6,946 nucleotides of DNA from an uncultured Eggerthella sp. (GCA_900548955.1 URMQ01000081.1:1-6946); one strand, 5' to 3'. Shown: positions 1 through 5,865, counted from the stretch's first letter. Made by a program: numbers and translations. Notes: a model not told the origin generated them from the letters alone.

Positions 1-773
1 AGATTATGGCTGCTGCACTTGAAATGATGTATCCCCAAGGCGTTTCGTCGGAGTTGCTAAGTTATGAGGGACCGTTTGGAGTGGGGTATGCGGTAGCTGC
101 TTTTGAAACTGCGATGCCTGAAGATTGCGATGTCACTGATTGCAATAGTAAGGTAGCGCACAATAATACAAATGAAACTTTAAGCCATGATGGCACTGCA
201 CGTGCTTCCGATGAAGTTTCAGATCCTTATGTGGCACTGGCGCGGGCAAGTGTGGAAACTTACATAAAAACTGGTAGAGCTCTTAAGTTATCCGATTATC
301 AAAAACAAGTAGGGCGGTTATATGGCAAAGATGCAAACATGCTTCCTGAAGAAATGCTCTCACAACAAGCAGGCGTATTTGTGTCAATCCATGAATGGGG
401 TGAACTTCGTGGGTGCATAGGAACAATAGCCCCTACCACGAACTGTATTGCTGAAGAGATTATTCAAAATGGTATTTCGGCTTCTACGCGCGATCCACGT
501 TTTCCTGCTATCGAGGAATATGAGTTGGATCAGTTAGAAATTAGTGTTGATGTACTTTCAGAGGCTGAGCCTGTATCTTCACTTGAAGAACTGGATGTTA
601 AACGCTACGGCGTAATAGTGACGAAAGGTTTCAGGCGAGGATTACTGCTTCCTAATTTGGAAGGGGTGGACTCTGTAGAAGATCAGGTTGCTATCGCGAA
701 ACAAAAAGCAGGAATTCGTGTTGATGATCGGGACGTTGAACTAGAGCGTTTTGAAGTGATTCGTCATGAATAG
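1..773 (+). CDS. MEMO/LigB-AMMECR1 fusion protein, 3' part (AmmeMemoRadiSam system protein A)
   Basis: The reading frame is open through the left edge: the ATG at 6 is preceded by an in-frame Ile codon, so the true start lies outside the window. Counting from that ATG, residues ~1-33 end in EGPFGVGYAVAAF, the typical C-terminus of the MEMO/LigB-like extradiol-dioxygenase domain. A low-complexity linker (~34-70) follows, then a complete AMMECR1 domain (~73-255) with the signature LRGCIGT (134-140), DPRFP (163-167) and GLLLPNLEGV (212-221). In many bacteria the MEMO and AMMECR1 domains are fused like this. The biochemical function of both is unsettled. MEMO resembles non-heme-iron dioxygenases and AMMECR1 is conserved into humans, but no bacterial reaction is firmly assigned. 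The stop overlaps the start of the radical SAM gene by 8 bp, so the two are almost certainly co-translated. The identification is strong; the function is unknown. Confidence 0.9.
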   Translation, partial: IMAAALEMMYPQGVSSELLSYEGPFGVGYAVAAFETAMPEDCDVTDCNSKVAHNNTNETLSHDGTARASDEVSDPYVALARASVETYIKTGRALKLSDYQKQVGRLYGKDANMLPEEMLSQQAGVFVSIHEWGELRGCIGTIAPTTNCIAEEIIQNGISASTRDPRFPAIEEYELDQLEISVDVLSEAEPVSSLEELDVKRYGVIVTKGFRRGLLLPNLEGVDSVEDQVAIAKQKAGIRVDDRDVELERFEVIRHE

Positions 774-1662
774 TCAAAGAGACAACCAAACAGAGCGGAG
801 CGACTTCACCGCTGGAAATAGGTCTAGCTATAAAGCTCAGTGTCGAATTTGTCCTCATGCCTGCACCCTGAAAGAGGGGCAAATTGGTATTTGTCATGCT
901 CGTCAAAATAAACAGGGAGCGGTGGTTTCTGATTCTTATGGCCGAATCACGAGTTTGGCCCTTGACCCTATAGAAAAGAAGCCCCTTGCTCGTTTTATGC
1001 CAGGAAGCATGATTTTGTCGCTAGGATCGTTTGGTTGTAATTTACGGTGTCCTTTTTGTCAGAACGCGTCTATTGCGCATGCGGGAATTGATGATGTTCC
1101 GTGGCAAGAAATTACACCTGAACAACTTGTTGAAAAGGCGATCCGTTTGAAAGTGCAAGGTAATGTTGGTATTGCTTATACCTACAACGAACCTTTGGTG
1201 AACTTCGAATTTGTTCGCGATTGCGCCAAGCTTGCCCAAGAGGTTGGTCTTGTGAACGTACTGGTAAGCAACGGAATGGCAAATGCGGAGATAATTACTG
1301 AACTTGCACCGCTGTTAGACGCGGTCAATATTGACCTTAAAGGGTTCACGCAAGATTTTTATGATTTTGTTGGTGGGTCACTTGATATGGTAAAGCAAAC
1401 CATAAAACTTTTAGCGGCTTGTCCAACTTGCCACGTTGAAGCGACGACCCTTATTGTTCCTAGCAAAAATGACACCGATGAAGAAATTGATGCGCTTGCA
1501 GGGTGGTTGGCAGCGCTTAATCCTGAAATTCCGTATCATGTCAGCCGCTTTTTCCCATGCTACAAAATGCAGGGTATAAATCCAACTCCTGTTCGCACGG
1601 TGTATCACTTGGCTGAGGTGGCGCGCAAACACTTACGGTATGTGTATACGGGGAATTGCTAA
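766..1662 (+). CDS. amrS: AmmeMemoRadiSam system radical SAM enzyme
   Basis: This 298-residue protein is a radical SAM enzyme of the AmrS type, related to pyruvate-formate-lyase activating enzymes. The N-terminal block CRICPHAC (26-33) followed by GQIGIC (38-43) is the family's conserved extra cysteine region. The radical SAM cluster motif Cx3Cx2C is intact at Cys91, Cys95 and Cys98 (GCNLRCPFC). Further family motifs are AYTYNEP (137-143), DAVNIDLKGF and HVSRFFP near the C-terminus. It should bind a [4Fe-4S] cluster and cleave S-adenosylmethionine to a 5'-deoxyadenosyl radical; the substrate is not known. The length is normal. The ATG lies inside the end of the upstream AMMECR1 gene (ATGAATAG, 766-773), which points to translational coupling and a shared task. 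The stop codon falls inside a short sequence that is repeated imperfectly just downstream. Confidence 0.93.
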   Translation: MNSQRDNQTERSDFTAGNRSSYKAQCRICPHACTLKEGQIGICHARQNKQGAVVSDSYGRITSLALDPIEKKPLARFMPGSMILSLGSFGCNLRCPFCQNASIAHAGIDDVPWQEITPEQLVEKAIRLKVQGNVGIAYTYNEPLVNFEFVRDCAKLAQEVGLVNVLVSNGMANAEIITELAPLLDAVNIDLKGFTQDFYDFVGGSLDMVKQTIKLLAACPTCHVEATTLIVPSKNDTDEEIDALAGWLAALNPEIPYHVSRFFPCYKMQGINPTPVRTVYHLAEVARKHLRYVYTGNC

Positions 1663-1724
1663 ATTGCATATACAGGGGATTTCTAAATTTGTAGAATTGC
1701 TAAATATAAAGAATTGCGAAATTT
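1645..1724. repeat. Degenerate direct repeats around the amrS stop codon
   Basis: A core like GAATTGCTAAATT occurs four times: near 1653-1665 (including the amrS stop), 1678-1690 (GATTTCTAAATTT), 1694-1706 (GAATTGCTAAATA) and 1711-1724 (GAATTGCGAAATTT). The first two copies share a longer unit beginning TATAC and GGGG (1645-1665 and 1669-1690), shifted by 24-25 bp. The second copy's TAA (1684-1686) is in frame with the amrS stop. The array reads as decayed tandem duplications of the gene's 3' end; no protein is encoded. Confidence 0.6.
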
Positions 1725-1755
1725 GGACACTTGTCAGGCGAAGTGTTAGTAAGTA

Positions 1756-1774
1756 GGGCTAGTTATTTAGCCCC
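1756..1774. terminator. Possible bidirectional terminator hairpin between convergent genes
   Basis: GGGCTA (1756-1761) and TAGCCC (1768-1773) form a 6-bp GC-containing stem with a 6-nt loop, between amrS (+) and the LysR gene (-). Reading in the + direction the downstream bases are T-rich but interrupted (cataattctttaatctttt). In the - direction there is no clear T run. The stem includes the LysR gene's stop codon (1767-1769). A role ending amrS transcription is plausible, but the weak T tract keeps confidence low. Confidence 0.35.
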
Positions 1775-2684
1775 ATAATTCTTTAATCTTTTCTAAGAAA
1801 ATTCCTGCAGCAGGAGAAAAACTTTGGTAGCGTTTCCATGCAATAAAGATGCTGGCCTCAAGTGGCGGTTCTAGTGGTCGGAACGTAAGATCAAGCATCT
1901 CGGATCGTTCTCCTCCTACGCTTGCAATGGAGGAATTGTTGTAGGTGCTAGCAGTTACCAAGCCATCAAGGCTAAGGGCATAGCCAATGCCTTTTGAAAC
2001 AAGAATTGATGCATTGTAGAGCAGGTTATACGTTGCAACAACATTTAAGTGTTCAGTGTTTCGGCCAAGCCATGAAGACATATCTCCCAGTGCTTGCTGG
2101 GATAGGATTAGTGGCTGGTCATATAAATCTTTCGGCTTAATAGTTGTGTTTTGTGCCAAGGCGCTATCTTTCCGCATAATTACACCCCATGTATCCTTTG
2201 CGGGAAGGCGTAGGGTTTCGTATTTGTCATGATCGACGTTGCCTACAAATAAACCGAAATCTATGCGTCCCATATCAAGGCGCTCGCTTACGTCCAATCC
2301 ATTTCCGCTATACAGATTGAAAGTTACAAGGGGATATTCGGATTGCACTTCTTCTATAGCATCAGCAATTAAGGCAACGGCTGGTGTTTCGCCGCCACCA
2401 ATGCGAACTTCGCCTGTAATGGTATCGCCTGAAACAAGAAAGTCTGCTTCGGTTCGTTCCATTAGATCCACAATTTCTTCTGCACGTTTACGAAGGCGCA
2501 TGCCAGCTTCTGTAAGTTCAATATGTCTACTTCCTCGATTGAAAAGGGTGCAACCAAGTTCGCGCTCAAGGTCTTTCATTTGGCGCGATAAGGCTGGCTG
2601 AGATACATGGAGTACCTTTGCAGCTCCTAATATAGTGCCTTCACGGGCGATCATCAGAAAATAGCGAAGCGAACGAAATTCCAT
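1767..2684 (-). CDS. LysR-family transcriptional regulator
   Basis: The 305-residue product has the usual LTTR length and layout. An N-terminal winged helix-turn-helix (about residues 3-63) carries the signature AAKVLHVSQPALSRQMKDLE (21-40) with LFNR (47-50) and LTEAG (57-61). A linker helix follows, then a periplasmic-binding-like effector domain from about residue 91 (GEVRIGGGET). The start ATG (complement of 2682-2684) is preceded by a GAAAGG ribosome binding site (complement of 2692-2697) at 7 nt. The gene is divergent from a small-protein/MFS operon, and the gap contains a T-N11-A dyad. The classical LysR arrangement would have it repress itself and switch the divergent operon in response to a ligand. 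The ligand cannot be read from sequence. The effector domain resembles the large, poorly characterised group of LysR regulators common in gut anaerobes. Confidence 0.95.
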   Translation of the reverse strand: MEFRSLRYFLMIAREGTILGAAKVLHVSQPALSRQMKDLERELGCTLFNRGSRHIELTEAGMRLRKRAEEIVDLMERTEADFLVSGDTITGEVRIGGGETPAVALIADAIEEVQSEYPLVTFNLYSGNGLDVSERLDMGRIDFGLFVGNVDHDKYETLRLPAKDTWGVIMRKDSALAQNTTIKPKDLYDQPLILSQQALGDMSSWLGRNTEHLNVVATYNLLYNASILVSKGIGYALSLDGLVTASTYNNSSIASVGGERSEMLDLTFRPLEPPLEASIFIAWKRYQSFSPAAGIFLEKIKELWG

Positions 2685-2758
2685 GAGATGACCTTTCTTT
2701 AGTTCTGTTTTTGAAAGCGAGGCCTTGTTTGGTGTGACTATTGGTATAACAAACAGTG

Positions 2759-2783
2759 ATACTTAGTAATTTACTATAAGTAT
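2759..2783. promoter_or_regulatory. LysR-type T-N11-A dyad in the divergent promoter region
   Basis: The core TAGTAATTTACTA (2764-2776) is a perfect 13-bp inverted repeat with T and A separated by 11 nt, the classical LysR-family binding pattern. It sits within a longer imperfect dyad whose outer arms are ATACTTA (2759-2765) and TAAGTAT (2777-2783). It lies between the lysR start (2684, - strand) and the small-protein gene (2838, + strand). That places it about 75 bp upstream of the regulator's start codon and just upstream of likely -10 hexamers for the + operon (TATTAT at 2781-2786 or TATACA at 2784-2789, both without a good -35). Binding by the adjacent LysR protein is inferred, not shown. 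Confidence 0.55.
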
Positions 2784-2837
2784 TATACATATTCCTTGGT
2801 TCTTCATACACTTTATTCAGGTAAGAAGGTGATGATC

Positions 2838-3059
2838 TTGGGTATCGAAAGTGACGATTTGAAGCGCTGTTTATGTGATGCGCATTGCGATAAAGAAATT
2901 GTTAAGCGTGTGTGTTCTTGCTATTTAGAACAAAAAACAAGAGAAGTTAAACGCTTGTTATATCAGGAACGGAAGCAGATTCTAAGCGAGATTCACAACA
3001 GGCAACATGATTTAGACCATATAGATCATCTTATTTGGCAGCTTGACCATAAGGAATGA
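2838..3059 (+). CDS. Small Cys-rich helical protein of unknown function
   Basis: The product is 73 residues if translation starts at the TTG at 2838. That start is preferred because an extended Shine-Dalgarno-like tract, AAGAAGGTGAT (2823-2833), ends its AAGG core 8 nt upstream. The ATG at 2832 lies only 2 nt from that core and would give 75 residues. The protein is charged and predicted helical, with five cysteines near the N-terminus in paired form: CxC (11, 13), Cys17, then CxC (26, 28). The C-terminal half (LLYQERKQILSEIHNRQHDL, then IDHLIWQL) looks like a helix or coiled coil. From memory it resembles short unassigned proteins of gut Coriobacteriia and Clostridia that carry a 'CLCDAxC'-like start and an 'IDxLxYxL'-like end. 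It lies between the LysR dyad and the MFS gene, whose start is 5 nt past this stop, so the two are co-transcribed. A redox, metal-sensing or transporter-accessory role is only a guess. Confidence 0.75.
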   Translation: MGIESDDLKRCLCDAHCDKEIVKRVCSCYLEQKTREVKRLLYQERKQILSEIHNRQHDLDHIDHLIWQLDHKE

Positions 3060-3064
3060 AACTC

Positions 3065-4234
3065 GTGAAAAAGATAAGCAATAAAATGCTCGTTTTAATT
3101 CTTACTATTGGTGTTTTCGGTATTCTTAATACCGAAATGGGAATTGTTGGTGTTATTCCGTATGCTTCAGAACAGTTCAATGTGTCAATTCCTGATGCGG
3201 GGCTGTTAGTAAGTGGATTTGCGCTTATTGTGGCTGTTGCAGGTCCTACTATGCCTCTCTTGTTTTCGCGTATAAATCGAAAAAAAGTGATGGTGGTTTC
3301 TCTTGGTATTTTTTCGATTTGCAACATTGTTGCTATTTTTGCACCAAGTTTCGAAGTTCTTTTAGCGGCTCGTGTAATTCCTGCGGCATTTCATCCACTG
3401 TATGTCTCGATGGCTATGGCAATTGCTCAGCATTCTGGAGATACTCCTGAAGAATGTGCTAAAGCATCGGCTCAGGTTTTCATTGGTGTTTCTGCAGGTA
3501 TGGTTGTGGGTGCTCCAATTGCTGGTATGTTTGCGGACTCAATTGCTTTTTCGGTCGCAATGGCATTTTTTGCAGTAGTTACTATTGCAGCTCTTTTTCT
3601 TACGGTAGTTTGTATTCCGTCCATGCCTGTACAAAACCCGCTTTCCTACGGCAAGCAAATTGCAGTGCTTAAACGACCTGTAGTGTTGGTTTCGCTACTG
3701 GCGGCAGGAAGTATTAATGCGGCGATGTTTGGATTTTATAGCTTTTTGGCGGAATACTTAGGTTCTGCGGTGGGAATGGGAGCTGCGTTAGTAAGCGCAA
3801 TGCTTCTACTTTATGGTTTGTCAAACGTTATTGGCAATGTGATTTCAGGTAGGACATTAGGGTCGGCCCCCTATATCACCATGATTGTGGGACCTATTGC
3901 CTTGGTGGTTTTATACAGTGCTTTATTTATTGCAGAAACGCAGGTTGTTCTTGTTATTTCTATTGTGATTATTCTTGGTGTTGTGGTGGGTATAGCGAAT
4001 ACGACAGATCAGTTTATGGTGTCCAGATCTGCTCCCGATGCTCCTGATTTTATTAATGGGCTCTTCTTGACTACGACCAATTTAGGAACCACTATCGGTA
4101 CGAGTGTGTGTGGAATGTTTATCTCCGAAATGGGAATTTCGTTTTCGGTGTGGGGAACACTTCCTTGTTTGATTTTAGGTTTTGTTTTTGTTCTGCTTCG
4201 TATGAAGTGTGTGGATATAGGTAGATTAAAATGA
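3065..4234 (+). CDS. MFS transporter, DHA1-type (AraJ/drug efflux-like)
   Basis: This is a 389-residue membrane protein with about 12 hydrophobic segments, normal for 12-TM major facilitator proteins. It starts with an AraJ/YdhP-like TM1 block (TEMGIVGVIPYASEQF), followed by AGLLVSGFALIVAVAGP in TM2. The loop SRINRKKV (~68-75) is a degenerate motif A. RVIPAAFHPLYVSMAMAI in TM4 matches motif B. GVSAGMVVGAPIAGMFAD (~141-158) in TM5 matches motif C, the hallmark of proton-coupled DHA antiporters. It therefore probably exports a drug, sugar or purine-like compound in exchange for protons; the substrate is not predictable. I prefer the GTG start at 3065, which has AAGGA (3051-3055) 9 nt upstream. 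The ATG at 3056 overlaps the preceding stop as ATGA but abuts that same ribosome binding site with no spacing. It forms an operon with the small Cys-rich gene, divergent from lysR. Confidence 0.92.
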   Translation: MKKISNKMLVLILTIGVFGILNTEMGIVGVIPYASEQFNVSIPDAGLLVSGFALIVAVAGPTMPLLFSRINRKKVMVVSLGIFSICNIVAIFAPSFEVLLAARVIPAAFHPLYVSMAMAIAQHSGDTPEECAKASAQVFIGVSAGMVVGAPIAGMFADSIAFSVAMAFFAVVTIAALFLTVVCIPSMPVQNPLSYGKQIAVLKRPVVLVSLLAAGSINAAMFGFYSFLAEYLGSAVGMGAALVSAMLLLYGLSNVIGNVISGRTLGSAPYITMIVGPIALVVLYSALFIAETQVVLVISIVIILGVVVGIANTTDQFMVSRSAPDAPDFINGLFLTTTNLGTTIGTSVCGMFISEMGISFSVWGTLPCLILGFVFVLLRMKCVDIGRLK

Positions 4235-4280
4235 GTTTTCTTTCATGATTATTAAATAAGCTCTTGAAGGGATAGAGACC

Positions 4281-4562
4281 ATGGGATTGTTTTCTAAAGA
4301 CGAAGAAGTATCAGCGTATGAAAGGGTTCGTCTAAATTTAGCAGAGAAAGACGGAAACACTCATGTGGTCATGATAAACACCTATCATACGTGGACTACA
4401 ACTAAACTTCATTGCAACGAGGGCTATACCGCTGATATTGATAGTATTTTGCAAGGAATGCAATCGGATGGTTTTGAAATAATAAATGTCCAGCATGCTT
4501 CAATGTCGAATGGTGCTGGTTTAGGCGTTGTAACAATAACGAGCTTGATTACGTATAGATAA
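4281..4562 (+). CDS. Hypothetical 93-residue protein
   Basis: No signal peptide or membrane segment is seen. The N-terminus MGLFSKDEE is followed by a mixed beta/alpha pattern: a strand-like HVVMINTY (28-35), then TADIDSILQGMQSDGFEIIN (50-69), and a hydrophobic C-terminal strand GVVTITSLITYR (82-93). The 'IDSILxxMQxxGFEIxxVx...LITY' layout resembles small soluble proteins annotated only as hypothetical or DUF in Firmicutes and Actinobacteria; I cannot name the family with confidence. A GAAGG (4266-4270) sits 10 nt before the ATG. The gene starts 46 bp after the MFS stop on the same strand with no obvious terminator between them, so it may be read from the LysR-linked operon, but a separate promoter is equally possible. 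Confidence 0.75.
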   Translation: MGLFSKDEEVSAYERVRLNLAEKDGNTHVVMINTYHTWTTTKLHCNEGYTADIDSILQGMQSDGFEIINVQHASMSNGAGLGVVTITSLITYR

Positions 4563-4596
4563 TTTCTTGCATTAATCAGTAGCTTTCTATATGTGC

Positions 4597-4640
4597 AAAA
4601 AAAACGACGACTCATTTTGCGCTTGCTATTAAGTCGTCGT
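4597..4640 (-). terminator. Rho-independent terminator of the 11-mer repeat protein gene
   Basis: A perfect 9-bp inverted repeat, ACGACGACT (4604-4612) and AGTCGTCGT (4632-4640), encloses a 19-nt loop. On the - strand the stem is followed directly by a run of eight T (complement of 4597-4604), the standard intrinsic terminator layout. It starts 26 bp beyond the stop codon of the - strand gene. On the + strand there is no T run after the stem, so it probably does not end transcription of the 93-residue gene efficiently. Confidence 0.85.
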
Positions 4641-4666
4641 ATAGGTGCCTATTTGGTTAGCAATCG

Positions 4667-5737
4667 TTACTTCTTTTTGATCAGGAAAGTGTTCTCTGTG
4701 TCAGACATAGGTTCTGCTGATTTAGATTTAGCTTTCGCTCCTGCTTCGGCTACTTTTGTTCCTGCTTGTTTAATTAGGCTTGCACCCAGAGAGATACCCT
4801 TCGTGAATCCCTTAGCTACGTTTTCGGCAACGGTAGGAGCATTAGCAATAACTTTTTCTGCAACTTCAGGCGCACCTTTTGCAACTTTTTCGACAACTTT
4901 TGGTGCAGATTTTGCCATTTTATCGGCAACGATAGGTGCTGTTTTTATAGCGGTGTTAGCAACAGAACTAACACCTTCAGCTACTTTGCTTGCAACTACG
5001 GGGGCATGTTCAGCAACTTTTTCTGCAAATACAGGTGCAGTATCAGCGACCTTCTTAGCTACAACAGGTGCCGTATCAGCGACTTTCTTTGCTACAGCAG
5101 GAGCTGCTTCCACAGCTTTCTTAGCAACAACAGGAACTTGCTGAGCTACATTTTTCGCAACACTTGGTGCTTCTTTTGCAGCTTTTTGAGCTGCTTGCTT
5201 TGCTTGATCTTTGGCAATTTCAGCCATTTTAGCTGCAGCAGAGTCCAGTTTGGATTCCAAAGGTGAAGCAACGCGTCCAGAGAAATTGCGCTGACCCTTG
5301 CTGGCAAGCGCGACGCCGCCTACGATAAATACCGCTCCGGGTCCTGGCAAAATAAGCAGAGGAACACCAGCGACGGTTAAAGCTCCACCTGCAATCATTT
5401 GAGCCACACCTTTGATTTTTTGTGATTGAGAAGCGGAAGAATGTTTTCCATCATGAGGCAGTACGTCGGGAATTACGTTTACTGGATCGTCGGTAGATTC
5501 TGCCGTGGCAGTTACTTTGTCAGCAAAAGAGGATGATCTTTCCGATTTTCCCGTAGCTTTAGCTGTGTCGTAATATGTTGCGGTTACCTTTTCGAAGATA
5601 TCACCATCAACCGCGTTAGCTGTTCTAGCTTGCTCAGAGTTTTTATTCTCTTTTGATTCAATGGCTTCAATCTCAATTGCTTCGATTTCGATTACTTCAG
5701 GTTCGGTGATTTCGGACTTGGAGTTTTTCGTGGTCAT
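4667..5737 (-). CDS. Membrane-hairpin protein with eleven tandem 11-residue repeats (PGPGW-like plus LEA/apolipoprotein-like)
   Basis: The 356-residue product has four parts. Residues 1-~105 are polar and probably disordered, with a small acidic repeat (IEIEA twice, 16-25). Residues ~108-146 are a hydrophobic hairpin, GGALTVAGVPLLILPGPGAV then FIVGGVALAS, with the PGPG turn at 131-134; this resembles the PGPGW family of putative transmembrane proteins. Residues ~160-189 are an Ala/Lys-rich helix. Residues 190-310 are eleven 11-residue repeats of the form A-P-x-V-A-x-K-V-A-x-x, with Pro at 191, 202, 213, 224, 235, 246, 268, 279, 290 and 301 and Ser at the eleventh place (257). The 11-residue period keeps Val/Ala on one helix face, as in LEA group 3, apolipoprotein and synuclein-type repeats. 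The C-terminus is a Lys-rich tail. A GAGGG ribosome binding site lies 7 nt before the ATG. I know no characterised homolog; a membrane-anchored amphipathic, structural or stress role is inferred. Confidence 0.88.
   Translation of the reverse strand: MTTKNSKSEITEPEVIEIEAIEIEAIESKENKNSEQARTANAVDGDIFEKVTATYYDTAKATGKSERSSSFADKVTATAESTDDPVNVIPDVLPHDGKHSSASQSQKIKGVAQMIAGGALTVAGVPLLILPGPGAVFIVGGVALASKGQRNFSGRVASPLESKLDSAAAKMAEIAKDQAKQAAQKAAKEAPSVAKNVAQQVPVVAKKAVEAAPAVAKKVADTAPVVAKKVADTAPVFAEKVAEHAPVVASKVAEGVSSVANTAIKTAPIVADKMAKSAPKVVEKVAKGAPEVAEKVIANAPTVAENVAKGFTKGISLGASLIKQAGTKVAEAGAKAKSKSAEPMSDTENTFLIKKK
4808..5170 (-). repeat. Tandem 33-bp coding repeats (11 units)
   Basis: These are the DNA units encoding the eleven 11-residue repeats (residues 190-310 of the - strand gene). 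Most copies have diverged at synonymous and non-synonymous sites. Two adjacent units share the same protein core, VAKKVADTAP, with only a few base differences, which suggests a later duplication there. The pattern is purely in phase with the - strand reading frame. Confidence 0.85.
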
Positions 5738-5781
5738 GATAATCCCTCAAGAATGATCAGGCTGTTTCAAATAGCAGTTTA

Positions 5782-5787
5782 ATTATA
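5782..5787 (-). promoter_or_regulatory. Probable -10 element for the 11-mer repeat protein gene
   Basis: A perfect TATAAT (complement of ATTATA, 5782-5787) lies 44 nt upstream of the ATG, giving a 5' leader of about 37 nt. No good TTGACA-like -35 is found at 16-18 nt. The -35 position instead overlaps a 10-bp palindrome (AATAGCTATT, 5799-5808), which may be an operator or activator site. Confidence 0.5.
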
Positions 5788-5798
5788 TCGAAGGCATG

Positions 5799-5808
5799 AA
5801 TAGCTATT
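5799..5808. promoter_or_regulatory. Perfect palindrome AATAGCTATT, possible operator
   Basis: This 10-bp perfect palindrome sits at the -35 position of the TATAAT at 5782-5787 (- strand). A half-site AATAGC recurs at 5770-5775, on the leader side of that -10. Position and symmetry fit a repressor or activator site, but a 10-bp AT-rich palindrome can occur by chance. Confidence 0.3.
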
Positions 5809-5836
5809 ATGCCGCATTGTGCAATCTGTTGGGTAT

Positions 5837-5865
5837 TTGTTGATAGCGTTGTCGGCGGGTAGAAT
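5837..5865 (+). promoter_or_regulatory. Sigma-70-type promoter of the MATE gene, leaderless arrangement
   Basis: TTGTTG (5837-5842), a 17-nt spacer and TAGAAT (5860-5865) form a good housekeeping-type promoter. Only 7 nt separate the -10 hexamer from the ATG at 5873, so the expected transcription start falls on or next to the start codon. There is no Shine-Dalgarno sequence at a usable distance, which agrees with a leaderless mRNA. Confidence 0.65.

Noticed and set aside
691..906. Short - strand frame across the overlap of the first two genes
   Set aside because: It is antisense to two well-recognised coding regions and has no ribosome binding site or domain.
2239..2601. A 120-codon + strand open frame opposite lysR
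   Set aside because: It is Arg/Ser-rich with no recognisable domain and lies entirely antisense to a well-supported LysR gene.
3031..3327. - strand frame opposite the start of the MFS gene
   Set aside because: It is the complement of the conserved TM1-TM3 coding sequence, with no independent evidence.
4641..4652. Short ATAGG/CCTAT inverted repeat next to the terminator
   Set aside because: The loop would be only 2 nt, so a stable hairpin is unlikely.
4593..5144. A 183-codon + strand open frame with repeated Ala/Thr/Phe residues
   Set aside because: It is the antisense shadow of the 33-bp repeats of the - strand gene; that gene has a ribosome binding site, a TATAAT and a terminator, while the + frame crosses the terminator and has no support.
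4808..5170. Regularly spaced repeats suggesting a CRISPR array
   Set aside because: The units are contiguous 33-bp coding repeats with no unique spacers, and they keep one reading frame throughout.
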